From the NCBI RefSeq assembly GCF_050003625.1, contig NC_134397.1, positions 225,246,537 through 225,310,536 on the forward strand: a stretch of 64,000 nucleotides of DNA. Direction: 5' to 3'. The stretch is from Haematobia irritans. Lineage: Eukaryota; Arthropoda; Insecta; Diptera; Muscidae. Shown here one piece after another: positions 10,191 through 19,275 of the stretch; position 1 is the first letter of the stretch, and every line of letters begins with the position of its first letter. A model generated the notes under the pieces. That model searched no databases and was not told the DNA's origin. It saw only the letters and a list, made by a program, of their open reading frames with translations. A program made the position numbers and the translations under genes.

Positions 10191-12774
10191 GTAGAGCCAC
10201 ATTCGGGCATCGTGCAATATTAAGGACACATTTCTTAAAAATAAAGAAAGTTATAATATAATATAATGCTTCTAGAATTGTTTTCTTTAAATTTTGGGAC
10301 ACCAATCTTTGAAATTTACGTCCCTCCCTTAAAGTCGTATGTCTTTGAAGTAGAGGTAATTTTCCTTATTAGAAAGAAAAACATTTTTGATTTAAAGAAA
10401 TTATCTTTAAATGAACTGAGATATTGACTATTTGGATTAAAGATAAAAAACCCAATACTTATTTTTAGAATTTTGCATCTTTGCTTTTTTGAAATTAAGA
10501 AAATATTTTTAGTTTTGAAGTATTTGTTATAATTTGGATTTTTAAACTGACATTTATTTGTATATGAATACCTTTGTTGAAACATCGCAAAATCGCAAAA
10601 GAGGATGAAAATTCGTTATATGACATATGTATCCTAATTTTAAATGTATCGAAACTAGATTTACAGCTAGATTGCCCTCTCGCAAGTGTACATCTTCCAA
10701 ATGTGTACAATATTTAGGGGACCGTGAATGTCCCCTTCTGACATTAGATGACCTTCGCGGTCTTCTGCGGTTTTATTGTGTAATTAATATGGTTGAAAAT
10801 CTATTTATAATTTCGGAATGGCTAACTTGTATTGTGTATGCGGACAGACCGACGGACTATATTTAAAAATATTTCAGAATAAGTAGCACTCGTGCTATAT
10901 TGAATTTTTGTTAGTGTACCAATTGTAGATAATTATGTGCTTCATGAAAATTTAAATCTTTAACAGATTTCCGCAAAACAAAATCGTCCATATAAATTCT
11001 CTTCTGAGCACGTGCTGGATAGATTTATTCTGCAATTGCCAGCAATTAAGCTCAAAATTTACTCGAAACATTGGAAATTGAAACACACTCAACGCATAAG
11101 AATATCACTCAACTCATCTCACCCTTAGGCACCGTCTAAGGGTTGTATACAGGCGGCCATTTTTACAATAAACCACTTAAAATAGCAACAACAAAGAAAA
11201 GTAAATGTTTCTGCAATGTAATGAGAACGATTATGCTCGCTCGTAAACAGTCCAACAGAAATTGGCAATTGCGCACAAGAAACAAGCAGAATCTTCCTAG
11301 GGAGGTGGTGAGCGAAGCAACATTAATTGTTGTATGAATATGTGGTCTCTGCCACAAGGGTGGCTGAATGATTGTTTTACGCTTGCAGATGATATCCTTC
11401 CAAACTTGAGTACGAGATAATCAAATATTTAAATGCTTTCGCTTTTAATTTATGCGGCAAACCGTATGGGAGTTATTATTGACTACCATTTGCTCTTTGT
11501 TGCGTTGCGGCAAACAGAGAATCTCACTCTAACCTTAGTACCAGAATAACGGAGAGAGAGAGAGAGTAAATTTGTAGACAAAAGAGTTTTGCAAGCAATT
11601 TACAGCAAACAAAAAGGATATTTAAAAGAAAATTGTTTTCGGTCTCAATTCACTCGACAAAATAAAAAAAAAGCCGTGTAGCTATCCCAGAAAAACCTTT
11701 TGTAGGAGAAAAACTCTTAGGGCGGCAATTTGTCTCCAACAATTGGCCATAGGCGGGGCTTCTGTTGCAGAACAATTGGCCAATCATGGATGAAGGGAAT
11801 GAGAATTTGCAGCTTGTTTGTAAAAGAGATAGTGAGAGAGAGAGCGACAGCTTAGGGTTCTCACGCAGATTCTGAGGAGACCTTTTTTTTGTTTTTTGCT
11901 TTATATTGACAGAGTGAATTTGCCAGAAATTCCACCGTCGGCGAATTTTTTTTATATTTGTATCAATTTGTAGGAAAATTGTTAGTTTTACCTTTATGAA
12001 AGAATGACTTCCTCCTTCGTTTTGCAGCAAACAATGTCGTAGAATTAAATTTACCCATCTAAATGGATACAAACAAGAAACATTTGAAGTAACAAAACGT
12101 GATGATATTTACGAATTTATATCACACCTTGTAGAGAGCACAGAACTCAAGAGTTGCCAGATTCTAAGGAAGTAGTTATCTTTTAGCATCCCACTAAAAA
12201 ACGTAGTGAAAATATTTTTAGGCTACCAAAGTGATTGGGGCAGAAGAGATGGATTAAACATCCAAAAATGCTCTTCTAGAGATTGACATAATTTTCAATT
12301 CGCCAGAAGTTCTTCTGAAGTGATATATAAAAATCCTTTGTTTAGCGCAATTTTCGCAATAAATTTAAATTTTCTGAATTTCTTTCATTGGGTATAAAAT
12401 ACTGTGAGAACAAATACAAAAATGAGAATTTCAAAAAAAATCTCAAAAATTGTATCAAACCATTTCCTGGCAGACATGGTATTGCGATTAAATATATGCT
12501 AATTTTATTCCACTTTATTTACGGCCATTTTCATGTAGCTTCGTTAGGTTAACAGAAAGTAAATTGCAAATATCTTCTCTCCGGTTAACAATAACTGAAA
12601 ATTTTTCGGCAATTAAGTTCCTAACTGGCATATGGAATATATAGGCAACATGGCAGCTATGTCCATAATACGGTTTAAAAGTTCGTTAGTTAACGGAGCA
12701 CTAACGGAGCTTCATGAAAATGGGGATTAGAGATAAAAGTCGAAAATGTAAAGAATAATTTTATTTCTGATATT
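10191..12774. other. AT-rich region without recognised gene; GA microsatellite tracts
   Basis: I see no transposon termini or convincing exon here. Short GA tracts occur at 11551-11567 and about 11832-11845. The stretch 10240-10560 is rich in TTTAAAG-type motifs reminiscent of diverged family-A interior, but no ends were found. The longest open frame (11650-12072, minus, 140 codons) is low-complexity, with a serine/leucine repeat caused by the GA tract. Likely host intronic or intergenic DNA. Confidence 0.5.
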
Positions 12775-14032
12775 TATACCCTTCACCACTACTGTGGTAC
12801 AGGGTATAATAAGTTTGTGCATTTGTATGTAACGCCAAGAAATAATTGTCATAGACCCATCTTTTAGTATACCGATCGGCTTAGATTTGACATAACGTCT
12901 TCCTTCGGGTAGAAGACAATCGCTATTGATTTTGGAAAAAATCGGTTCAGATTTAGATATAGCTGCCATATATAGTTATCACCGATTTGATCATAATTCA
13001 CGTATTTATGAACCGACGTTCTTCAAACTTTGTACATCTGAATGTTTTGTCAATCCCGTCAAAACTGCCAAATATCAGCTAAATCGGTTCAGATTTATAT
13101 ATAGCTCCCATATATATCTTTCGTCCGATTTGGACTTATATGGCTTCAAAAGCCAGAGTTTTGGCCTGATTTGATTAAAATTTTGTACAAGGAGTACGTT
13201 TAATAGTATCGTTAATTGTGCCAAATTTAGTTGAAATCGGTTCAGATTTAGATATAGCTTCCATATATATCTTTCGACAGATTTGGACTAATATGCCCAC
13301 AGAGGCAAAAGTGCTACTCTGATTTACGTGAAATTTTGCAGAGGAAGTAGAATTGAACTTGAAACTTTGCACAGGCAGTAGAATTAAGGTTCTGTATATG
13401 CGTGTTTATTTTGGTTGAAATCGGTTCAGATTGTGATATAGCTCCCATGTATATCTTTCGCCTGATTTTCCGTCATATGACCACAGAGGTCAAAGTTGTT
13501 ATCCGATTTACGTGAAATTTTGCACAGGGAGTAGATTCAACATAGTAACTATGTATTTGATCGCAATCGGTTTAGATTTCGATATCGATTCCATATATAT
13601 GTTTTTCCTATTTAGGCAAAACTGGCCGAAATACCTACATTTTCCTTATCAAATCGCCACTGCTAAGTCGAAAACTTATCAAAATGACTCAAATTTTCCT
13701 ACTACTCTATTACACACCCATCGACCGATAAATCATAAATACACTTTTGCGAAGTTGCCTCAAAATTGGTTCATATTTAAATGTTTCCTATATTTTTTTA
13801 CTAACATTGTGTTCCACCTCAGCGCATTAGCCGACTTAAATGTAAAATCTATAAGTATTGCATAACTCTGTACAGATCTGCTCAGATATACAGAATATAT
13901 GTGTATGGATTCATATAGCATCCAACACATTGGACGGATTTGATATGGTATCGAAAATGTGGACTTACAAAGTGGTGAAGGGTATAAAATAGTCGGCCCC
14001 GCCCGATTTTAGACTTTACTTACTTGTTTTTT
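12775..14032 (-). mobile_element. G-family interspersed element (copy G1), complete
   Basis: The left arm TATACCCTTCACCACTAC (12777-12794) and right arm CAAAGTGGTGAAGGGTATAA (13968-13987) are inverted over CCCTTCACCAC. The right side carries a GC-rich segment AGTCGGCCCCGCCCGA and TTACTTACTTGTTTTTTT. Inside, units with AAATCGGTTCAGATTTAGAT start at 12939, 13081, 13234 and 13418 (one spacing exactly 153). The layout mirrors families E and F, with its own arm sequence. Confidence 0.8.
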
Positions 14033-14039
14033 TTTTGTT

Positions 14040-14155
14040 TTTTTGCTGGGTTTCTATAGAAATACAATGTTGACAAAATTTTCTATAAAAATAAAATTTG
14101 TCTATAGAAAACAAAACGTTGACAAAATTTTCTATAGAAATAACATTTTTGTTGT
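14040..14155 (+). repeat. Fragment of TATAGAAA minisatellite
   Basis: Three to four units of TTTCTATAGAAATA-type sequence follow a TTTTTTGCTGGGTTTC edge (14039-14055). That edge resembles the TTTGCTGGGTA terminus of the element at 21611-23226, hinting at a truncated copy of that family joined to the minisatellite. Confidence 0.6.
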
Positions 14156-14210
14156 TTTTGATTTCAGCTTTAAACCATGCATAGACTAAACTACAAGTGT
14201 AGCTTAACCA

Positions 14211-14450
14211 CACGCAGAGAAGGAATATGACCACCTCAAACATGTTTCAAGAGCAAAATGTTATTTTTGTATGGTGACCATGTAACATGTTCGTCACAAA
14301 AATGTTATTTTCTCGTCAGATATAACCTGCTTGCCCAAATCAGAAACATGATTTCCGAGAAAATAATGTGGTTGCCAAAATCATGTTACTTGGTCACCAT
14401 AACATTTTGTTCTTAAAACATGTTTGAGGTGATCATATTTCTTCTCTGGG
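14211..14450 (+). mobile_element. Family D MITE, right end cut at the retrotransposon junction
   Basis: CACGCAGAGAAGGAATATGA at the left and GAGGTGATCATATTTCTTCT at the right are the family-D inverted ends. The terminal GTG of the right end is missing: CTCTGGG (14444-14450) runs straight into AGCAACAGAGG of the non-LTR segment, so the junction truncated one or both partners. Confidence 0.85.
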
Positions 14451-14987
14451 AGCAACAGAGGAAATGTATGCTTGTCAAATTTATTGGGGCAAAGCCCTAT
14501 CGACTGCGAGACGGTTGGATGGACAACTGCTTCGGAATTACCACATTCCTCAACAGCATACTCTACTTGCAGCAAAACTATCAACCAATCAGAATACAAT
14601 CCCCACTGTGTTCCGGATTGACCCGATGGACCCCATCCATTGGCCAGCGGCTGCCACATCAGTTACGTGTTGTTTCGTCCATCTTTTTGTGGTGGAGATG
14701 GTGCATTCTGGGGAGCCTTTTCCGTTTGCTGTTGGTCCGAGCCGGGATAGAGGAGAACTCCGGACCATCAAAAGAAAGCGAACGCAGCAGCCGCTCGCTT
14801 CATACCCGCTGGTCGAATTGCCCAAGTGAGGCCCAACTTCCCAGCCGAAGCGGCGGGACTCACAGACGAGCGTGATGAACGCCGTCGTGCTAACTCTGCT
14901 GATCCTAGAATCAGAGAACTAAATATAGAGATTAGTAAGATAGTCGACGAGCACAAGAGGAACACTTGGTTAGAGCAACAGTGAGAG
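14451..14987 (+). pseudogene. 5' leader of non-LTR retrotransposon: degenerate 2A-like motif and APE-RT linker fragment
   Basis: Two non-contiguous protein segments lie here in different frames. First, ...LLLVRAGIEENSGP (14723-14767) resembles the GIExNPGP class of 2A-like ribosome-skipping motifs reported near the N-terminus of some non-LTR retrotransposons; the critical proline is replaced (NSGP), so activity is not expected. Second, 14836-14982 in another frame reads PAEAAGLTDERDERR...DPRIRELNIEISKIVDEHKR, typical of the linker between endonuclease and reverse transcriptase, ending in a stop. The endonuclease domain between them is absent. The start of the element was not identified; it abuts the family-D MITE at 14450. 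Confidence 0.65.
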
Positions 14988-16492
14988 CCCTCTCGAACCC
15001 CGCTACAAGGGATGATGGGATTTCAGTCGAGAGTGATAGAGCGAAAAGGAGAACCACTCGTCGCATACGTGGTCTCCGAGCCGACGACATACCACAATTT
15101 ACAGCAGCCGAAGTTACCAATGTCATCAACAGCGCGAAACCATCCAAGGCGCTGAACCCCGACGGAATTTCAATGCTAATGCCGAAGTATCTGGGAATAC
15201 TGGGAGTTGAGTACTTGACCAGACTCCTCAATTTGTCCTTGGAATCACTCATTACATCCGATGTCTGGAAGATGGGAAGAGTGATTCCACTACTGAAGCC
15301 AGGCAAAGGTGAATCGTACAGACCGATATCCCTTCTCTCGCCAGTAGCCAAGACACTTGAGGCACTACTCCTCCCCAGCCTTGTGGAGAATTTTCCAGCT
15401 GCCCACCATCAACATGGATTCCGTAAGGTACACAGTACGACGACAGCCTTACATGCCATTTGGACACATATCAATAGGGGACTTAATCAGCCCAAGTCGT
15501 ATCATAGAACGGTTCTCGTAGCGCTTGACCTATCGAAAGCGTTCGATGCGGTCAACCATGCCACATTATTCGAGGACATCGAGAACACGTCCCTACCGGC
15601 AGGAACGAAACGTTGGGTTCTGAATTATATGTGTGGACGCCAGTCGTACGTGGAATTCAGGGACAAGAAGTCAAAACCCCGTAGAGTTAAACAGGGAGTT
15701 CCCCAGGGCGGAGTGATATCTCCGGCACTGTTTAACCTCTACCTGTCCTCGATTCCACCCCCTCCTGACGGCGTCGAGATTGTGTCTTATGCGGACGATT
15801 GCACAATCATGGCATCCGGGCCCATTGTTGATGACATTTGCGATCGATTAAATGTCTACCTCGCTGATGTTACCAGTTATTTCACTGCAAGAAATTTGAG
15901 GATATCTCCCACCAAATCCTCAGCCACACTATTCACTACATGGGCGGCGGAAATACGCAGGCAGTTGAATGTCAGAGTCGATGGCGAAACATTTCCGACA
16001 ACGAATTACCCCAAGATTCTCGGGGTTACATTCGAAAGCCTTTATAAGTCGTCCGCCCATTCCACTGCAATTTGTGATAAGCTCCGAGGTAGAAACAGGG
16101 TCCTCAAGTCGCTTGCCGGCAGCACTTGGGGTGCAGACGAAGAAACCTTGTTAACTACATATAAGGCAATTGACCGGTCAGAGGTAAACTATGCAGCGCC
16201 AGCGTGGACACCTCAAACGAGCGATACGCAGTGGAATAACGCAACAGGATGTCTCCGCAGTACCCCCCTGGATCACCTTTATGAGGAGACCATGATCATC
16301 CCAATGCGTCGACACAACTACATGTTGTCAAAGCAGTACCTCTTGGGTTGCCATCGAAGTTGTCGACGACACACCACAATTTACCGCAGCCGAAGTTACC
16401 AATGTCATCAACAGTGCGAAACCATCCAAGGCGCTGAACCCCGACGGAATTTCAATGCTAATGCCGAAGTATCTGGGAATACTGGGAGTTGA
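14966..16492 (+). CDS. Reverse transcriptase, unit 1 (508-codon open frame)
   Basis: Encodes the RNA-dependent DNA polymerase of a LINE. Visible motifs: KPGKGESYRPISLLS (residues 111-125, palm entry), LDLSKAFDAVNH (187-198, motif A with catalytic D), QGVPQGGVISPALFN (243-257, motif B), SYADD (274-278, motif C), LRISPTKSS (311-319) and KILGVTF (about 347-353, thumb side). The C-terminus is cut: after ...LLGCHRSC the frame runs into unit 2 out of phase and yields about 35 meaningless residues. The N-terminal Met is not a real element start because endonuclease is missing upstream. Polymerase motifs look intact, but a functional element is unlikely. Confidence 0.85.
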   Translation: MVRATVRALSNPATRDDGISVESDRAKRRTTRRIRGLRADDIPQFTAAEVTNVINSAKPSKALNPDGISMLMPKYLGILGVEYLTRLLNLSLESLITSDVWKMGRVIPLLKPGKGESYRPISLLSPVAKTLEALLLPSLVENFPAAHHQHGFRKVHSTTTALHAIWTHINRGLNQPKSYHRTVLVALDLSKAFDAVNHATLFEDIENTSLPAGTKRWVLNYMCGRQSYVEFRDKKSKPRRVKQGVPQGGVISPALFNLYLSSIPPPPDGVEIVSYADDCTIMASGPIVDDICDRLNVYLADVTSYFTARNLRISPTKSSATLFTTWAAEIRRQLNVRVDGETFPTTNYPKILGVTFESLYKSSAHSTAICDKLRGRNRVLKSLAGSTWGADEETLLTTYKAIDRSEVNYAAPAWTPQTSDTQWNNATGCLRSTPLDHLYEETMIIPMRRHNYMLSKQYLLGCHRSCRRHTTIYRSRSYQCHQQCETIQGAEPRRNFNANAEVSGNTGS

Positions 16493-18927
16493 GTACCTGA
16501 CCAGACTCCTCAATTTGTCCTTGGAATCACTCATTACATCCGATGTCTGGAAGATGGGAAGAGTGATTCCACTACTGAAGCCAGGCAAAGGTGAATCGTA
16601 CAGACCGATATCCCTTCTCTCGCCAGTAGCCAAGACACTTGAGGCACTACTCCTCCCCAGCCTTGTGGAGAATTTTCCAGCTGCCCACCATCAACATGGA
16701 TTCCGTAAGGTACACAGTACGACGACAGCCTTACATGCCATTTGGACACATATCAATAGGGGACTTAATCAGCCCAAGTCGTATCATAGAACGGTTCTCG
16801 TAGCGCTTGACCTATCGAAAGCGTTCGATGCGGTCAACCATGCCACATTATTCGAGGACATCGAGAACACGTCCCTACCGGCAGGAACGAAACGTTGGGT
16901 TCTGAATTATATGTGTGGACGCCAGTCGTACGTGGAATTCAGGGACAAGAAGTCAAAACCCCGTAGAGTTAAACAGGGAGTTCCCCAGGGCGGAGTGATA
17001 TCTCCGGCACTGTTTAACCTCTACCTGTCCTCGATTCCACCCCCTCCTGACGGCGTCGAGATTGTGTCTTATGCGGACGATTGCACAATCATGGCATCCG
17101 GGCCCATTGTTGATGACATTTGCGATCGATTAAATGTCTACCTCGCTGATGTTACCAGTTATTTCACTGCAAGAAATTTGAGGATATCTCCCACCAAATC
17201 CTCAGCCACACTATTCACTACATGGGCGGCGGAAATACGCAGGCAGTTGAATGTCAGAGTCGATGGCGAAACATTTCCGACAACGAATTACCCCAAGATT
17301 CTCGGGGTTACATTCGAAAGCCTTTATAAGTCGTCCGCCCATTCCACTGCAATTTGTGATAAGCTCCGAGGTAGAAACAGGGTCCTCAAGTCGCTTGCCG
17401 GCAGCACTTGGGGTGCAGACGAAGAAACCTTGTTAACTACATATAAGGCAATTGACCGGTCAGAGGTAAACTATGCAGCGCCAGCGTGGACACCTCAAAC
17501 GAGCGATACGCAGTGGAATAACGCAACAGGATGTCTCCGCAGTACCCCCCTGGATCACCTTTATGAGGAGACCATGATCATCCCAATGCGTCGACACAAC
17601 TACATGTTGTCAAAGCAGTACCTCTTGGGTTGCCATCGAAGTTGTCGACGACACACCACAATTTACCGCAGCCGAAGTTACCAATGTCATCAACAGTGCG
17701 AAACCATCCAAGGCGCTGAACCCCGACGGAATTTCAATGCTAATGCCGAAGTATCTGGGAATACTGGGAGTTGAGTACCTGACCAGACTCCTCAATTTGT
17801 CCTTGGAATCACTCATTACATCCGATGTCTGGAAGATGGGAAGAGTGATACCACTACTGAAGCCAGGCAAAGGTGAATCGTACAGACCGATATCCCTTCT
17901 CTCGCCAGTAGCCAAGACACTTGAGGCACTACTCCTCCCCAGCCTTGTGGAGAATTTTCCAGCTGCCCACCATCAACATGGATTCCGTAAGGTACACAGT
18001 ACGACGACAGCCTTACATGCCATTTCGACACATATCAATAGGGGACTTAATCCGCCCAAGCCGTATCATAGAACGGTTCTCGTAGCGCTTGACCTATCGA
18101 AAGCGTTCGATGCGGTCAACCATGCCACATTATTCGAAGACATCGAGAACACGTCCCTACCGGCAGGAACGAAACGTTGGGTTCTGAATTATATGTGTGG
18201 ACGCCAGTCGTACGTGGAATTCAGGGACAAGAAGTCAAAACCCCGTAGAATTAAACAGGGAGTTCCCCAGGGCGGAGTGATATCTCCGGCACTGTTTAAC
18301 CTCTACCTGTCCTCGATTCCACCCCCTCCTGACGGCGTCGAGATTGTGTCTTATGCGGACGATTGCACAATCATGGCATCCGGGCCCATTGTTGATGACA
18401 TTTGCGATCGATTAAATGTCTACCTCGCTGATGTTACCAGTTATTTCACTGCAAGAAATTTGAGGATATCTCCCACCAAATCCTCAGACACACTATTCAC
18501 TACATGGGCGGCGGAAATACGCAGGCAGTTGAATGTCAGAGTCGATGGCGAAACATTTCCGACAACGAATTACCCCAAGATTCTCGGGGTTACATTCGAA
18601 AGCCTTTATAAGTCGTCCGCCCATTCCACTGCAATTTGTGATAAGCTCCGAGGTAGAAACAGGGTCCTCAAGTCGCTTGCCGGCAGCACTTGGGGTGCAG
18701 ACGAAGAAACCTTGTTAACTACATATAAGGCAATTGACCGGTCAGAGGTAAACTATGCAGCGCCAGCGTGGACACCTCAAACGAGCGATACGCAGTGGAA
18801 TAACGCAACAGGATGTCTCCGCAGTACCCCCCTGGATCGCCTTTATGAGGAGACCATGATCATCCCAATGCGTCGACACAACTACATGTTGTCAAAGCAG
18901 TACCTCTTGGGTTGCCATCGAAGTTGT
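15082..18927 (+). repeat. Three tandem 1282-bp units of the RT segment
   Basis: The motif CGACGACA starts the units at 15082, 16364 and 17646, and ATGCTAATGCCGAAG lies at 15173, 16455 and 17737; both spacings are 1282. Unit 3 ends at about 18927, giving three exact lengths. Units are nearly identical. Unit 1 differs from 2 and 3 only in the first ~135 bp (for example T at 15215, C at 16497 and 17779). Unit 3 differs from 1 and 2 only after that (for example A at 17850 versus T at 15286 and 16568). 1282 is not a multiple of three, so reading frame shifts at each junction. Confidence 0.95.
16455..17774 (+). CDS. Reverse transcriptase, unit 2 (439-codon open frame)
   Basis: Second tandem copy; begins at the internal Met that corresponds to residue 70 of unit 1. 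Motif A LDLSKAFDAVNH is at residues 118-129 and SYADD at 205-209; both are intact. The sequence downstream of about 16568 matches unit 1 and the sequence before about 16497 matches unit 3. The frame again leaves phase at the next junction, adding an artificial tail. No promoter or start context is visible, so expression would depend on read-through. Confidence 0.85.
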   Translation: MLMPKYLGILGVEYLTRLLNLSLESLITSDVWKMGRVIPLLKPGKGESYRPISLLSPVAKTLEALLLPSLVENFPAAHHQHGFRKVHSTTTALHAIWTHINRGLNQPKSYHRTVLVALDLSKAFDAVNHATLFEDIENTSLPAGTKRWVLNYMCGRQSYVEFRDKKSKPRRVKQGVPQGGVISPALFNLYLSSIPPPPDGVEIVSYADDCTIMASGPIVDDICDRLNVYLADVTSYFTARNLRISPTKSSATLFTTWAAEIRRQLNVRVDGETFPTTNYPKILGVTFESLYKSSAHSTAICDKLRGRNRVLKSLAGSTWGADEETLLTTYKAIDRSEVNYAAPAWTPQTSDTQWNNATGCLRSTPLDHLYEETMIIPMRRHNYMLSKQYLLGCHRSCRRHTTIYRSRSYQCHQQCETIQGAEPRRNFNANAEVSGNTGS

Positions 18928-19056
18928 CATCATAAAATACTTCAAAATTTCCAATTTCAGGCAAATCGAATAAAATTTGCGTTTTGTAGAAGCCCAAGAA
19001 GTCAAATCGGGATATCGTTTTTTATTGGGCTGTATCAAAATTCTGGACCAATATAG
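17737..19056 (+). CDS. Reverse transcriptase, unit 3 (439-codon open frame, fused to F-family sequence)
   Basis: Third copy with the same catalytic motifs (LDLSKAFDAVNH 118-129, SYADD 205-209) and a few private changes (A to D before TLFTTW, Q to P near residue 106). After ...LLGCHRSC (to 18927) the frame continues about 40 residues into an unrelated F-family repeat fragment, so the end is not genuine. The retrotransposon's true C-terminus and 3' end are therefore missing. Confidence 0.82.
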   Translation: MLMPKYLGILGVEYLTRLLNLSLESLITSDVWKMGRVIPLLKPGKGESYRPISLLSPVAKTLEALLLPSLVENFPAAHHQHGFRKVHSTTTALHAISTHINRGLNPPKPYHRTVLVALDLSKAFDAVNHATLFEDIENTSLPAGTKRWVLNYMCGRQSYVEFRDKKSKPRRIKQGVPQGGVISPALFNLYLSSIPPPPDGVEIVSYADDCTIMASGPIVDDICDRLNVYLADVTSYFTARNLRISPTKSSDTLFTTWAAEIRRQLNVRVDGETFPTTNYPKILGVTFESLYKSSAHSTAICDKLRGRNRVLKSLAGSTWGADEETLLTTYKAIDRSEVNYAAPAWTPQTSDTQWNNATGCLRSTPLDRLYEETMIIPMRRHNYMLSKQYLLGCHRSCHHKILQNFQFQANRIKFAFCRSPRSQIGISFFIGLYQNSGPI

Positions 19057-19275
19057 CCCATTGTCGAACTCGACCTGAGTGTAGAAAAAAAACTAATCGA
19101 AATTTTAGATTCGATAGCGCTATTAAAGCATGTCGTAGCACAATGGACTGAATAGTCTAAGTGATCGGGCTGCCACCTAACCTAACCTAACCTATCTCCC
19201 TGATCAAGAATATATATATACTTCATATAGTCGGAAATTGAGATTTCACCATTTTACTGTGCAGGGTATAAAAAC
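18928..19275 (+). mobile_element. F-family fragment (F4) with embedded SINE piece
   Basis: TTCCAATTTCAGGCAAATCG (18949-18968) and AGAAGCCCAAGAAGTCAAAT are diagnostic of F units. It ends with CCCTGATCAAGAATATATAT (19199-19218), TAGTCGGAAATTGAGATTTC and GGGTATAAA, the right side of F elements. One partial unit plus the right terminus remain. A SINE tail piece (19139-19193) is inserted. Confidence 0.75.
19139..19193 (+). mobile_element. SINE 3'-end fragment
   Basis: CACAATGGACTGAATAGTCT, then GATCGGGCTGCCACC and four CCTAA-type pentamers, equal the 3' end of the plus-oriented SINE. It is a 5'-truncated insertion of about 55 bp inside F4. Confidence 0.8.

Larger units (their letters stand above)
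14451..18927 (+). mobile_element. Non-LTR (LINE) retrotransposon fragment with triplicated RT segment
   Basis: One 5'-rearranged LINE whose RT region occurs three times head to tail. Base composition (about 50 percent GC) contrasts sharply with the surrounding AT-rich DNA. There is no 3' UTR, poly(A) or RNase H: the last unit stops at 18927 and joins an F-family fragment. The reverse transcriptase has the LDLSKAFDAVNH, QGVPQGGVISPALF and SYADD motifs. Clade (Jockey/CR1-like rather than RTE or R2) is a guess from motif style. Confidence 0.88.

Noticed and set aside
11650..12072. 140-codon minus-strand open frame
   Set aside because: A low-complexity SLSLSLSLS segment comes from a GA microsatellite; no recognisable domain.
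14966..19056. Three separate functional RT genes
   Set aside because: The units are exact tandem copies lacking endonuclease, 5' start and C-terminus; open frames end out of phase in the next unit or in an F fragment.
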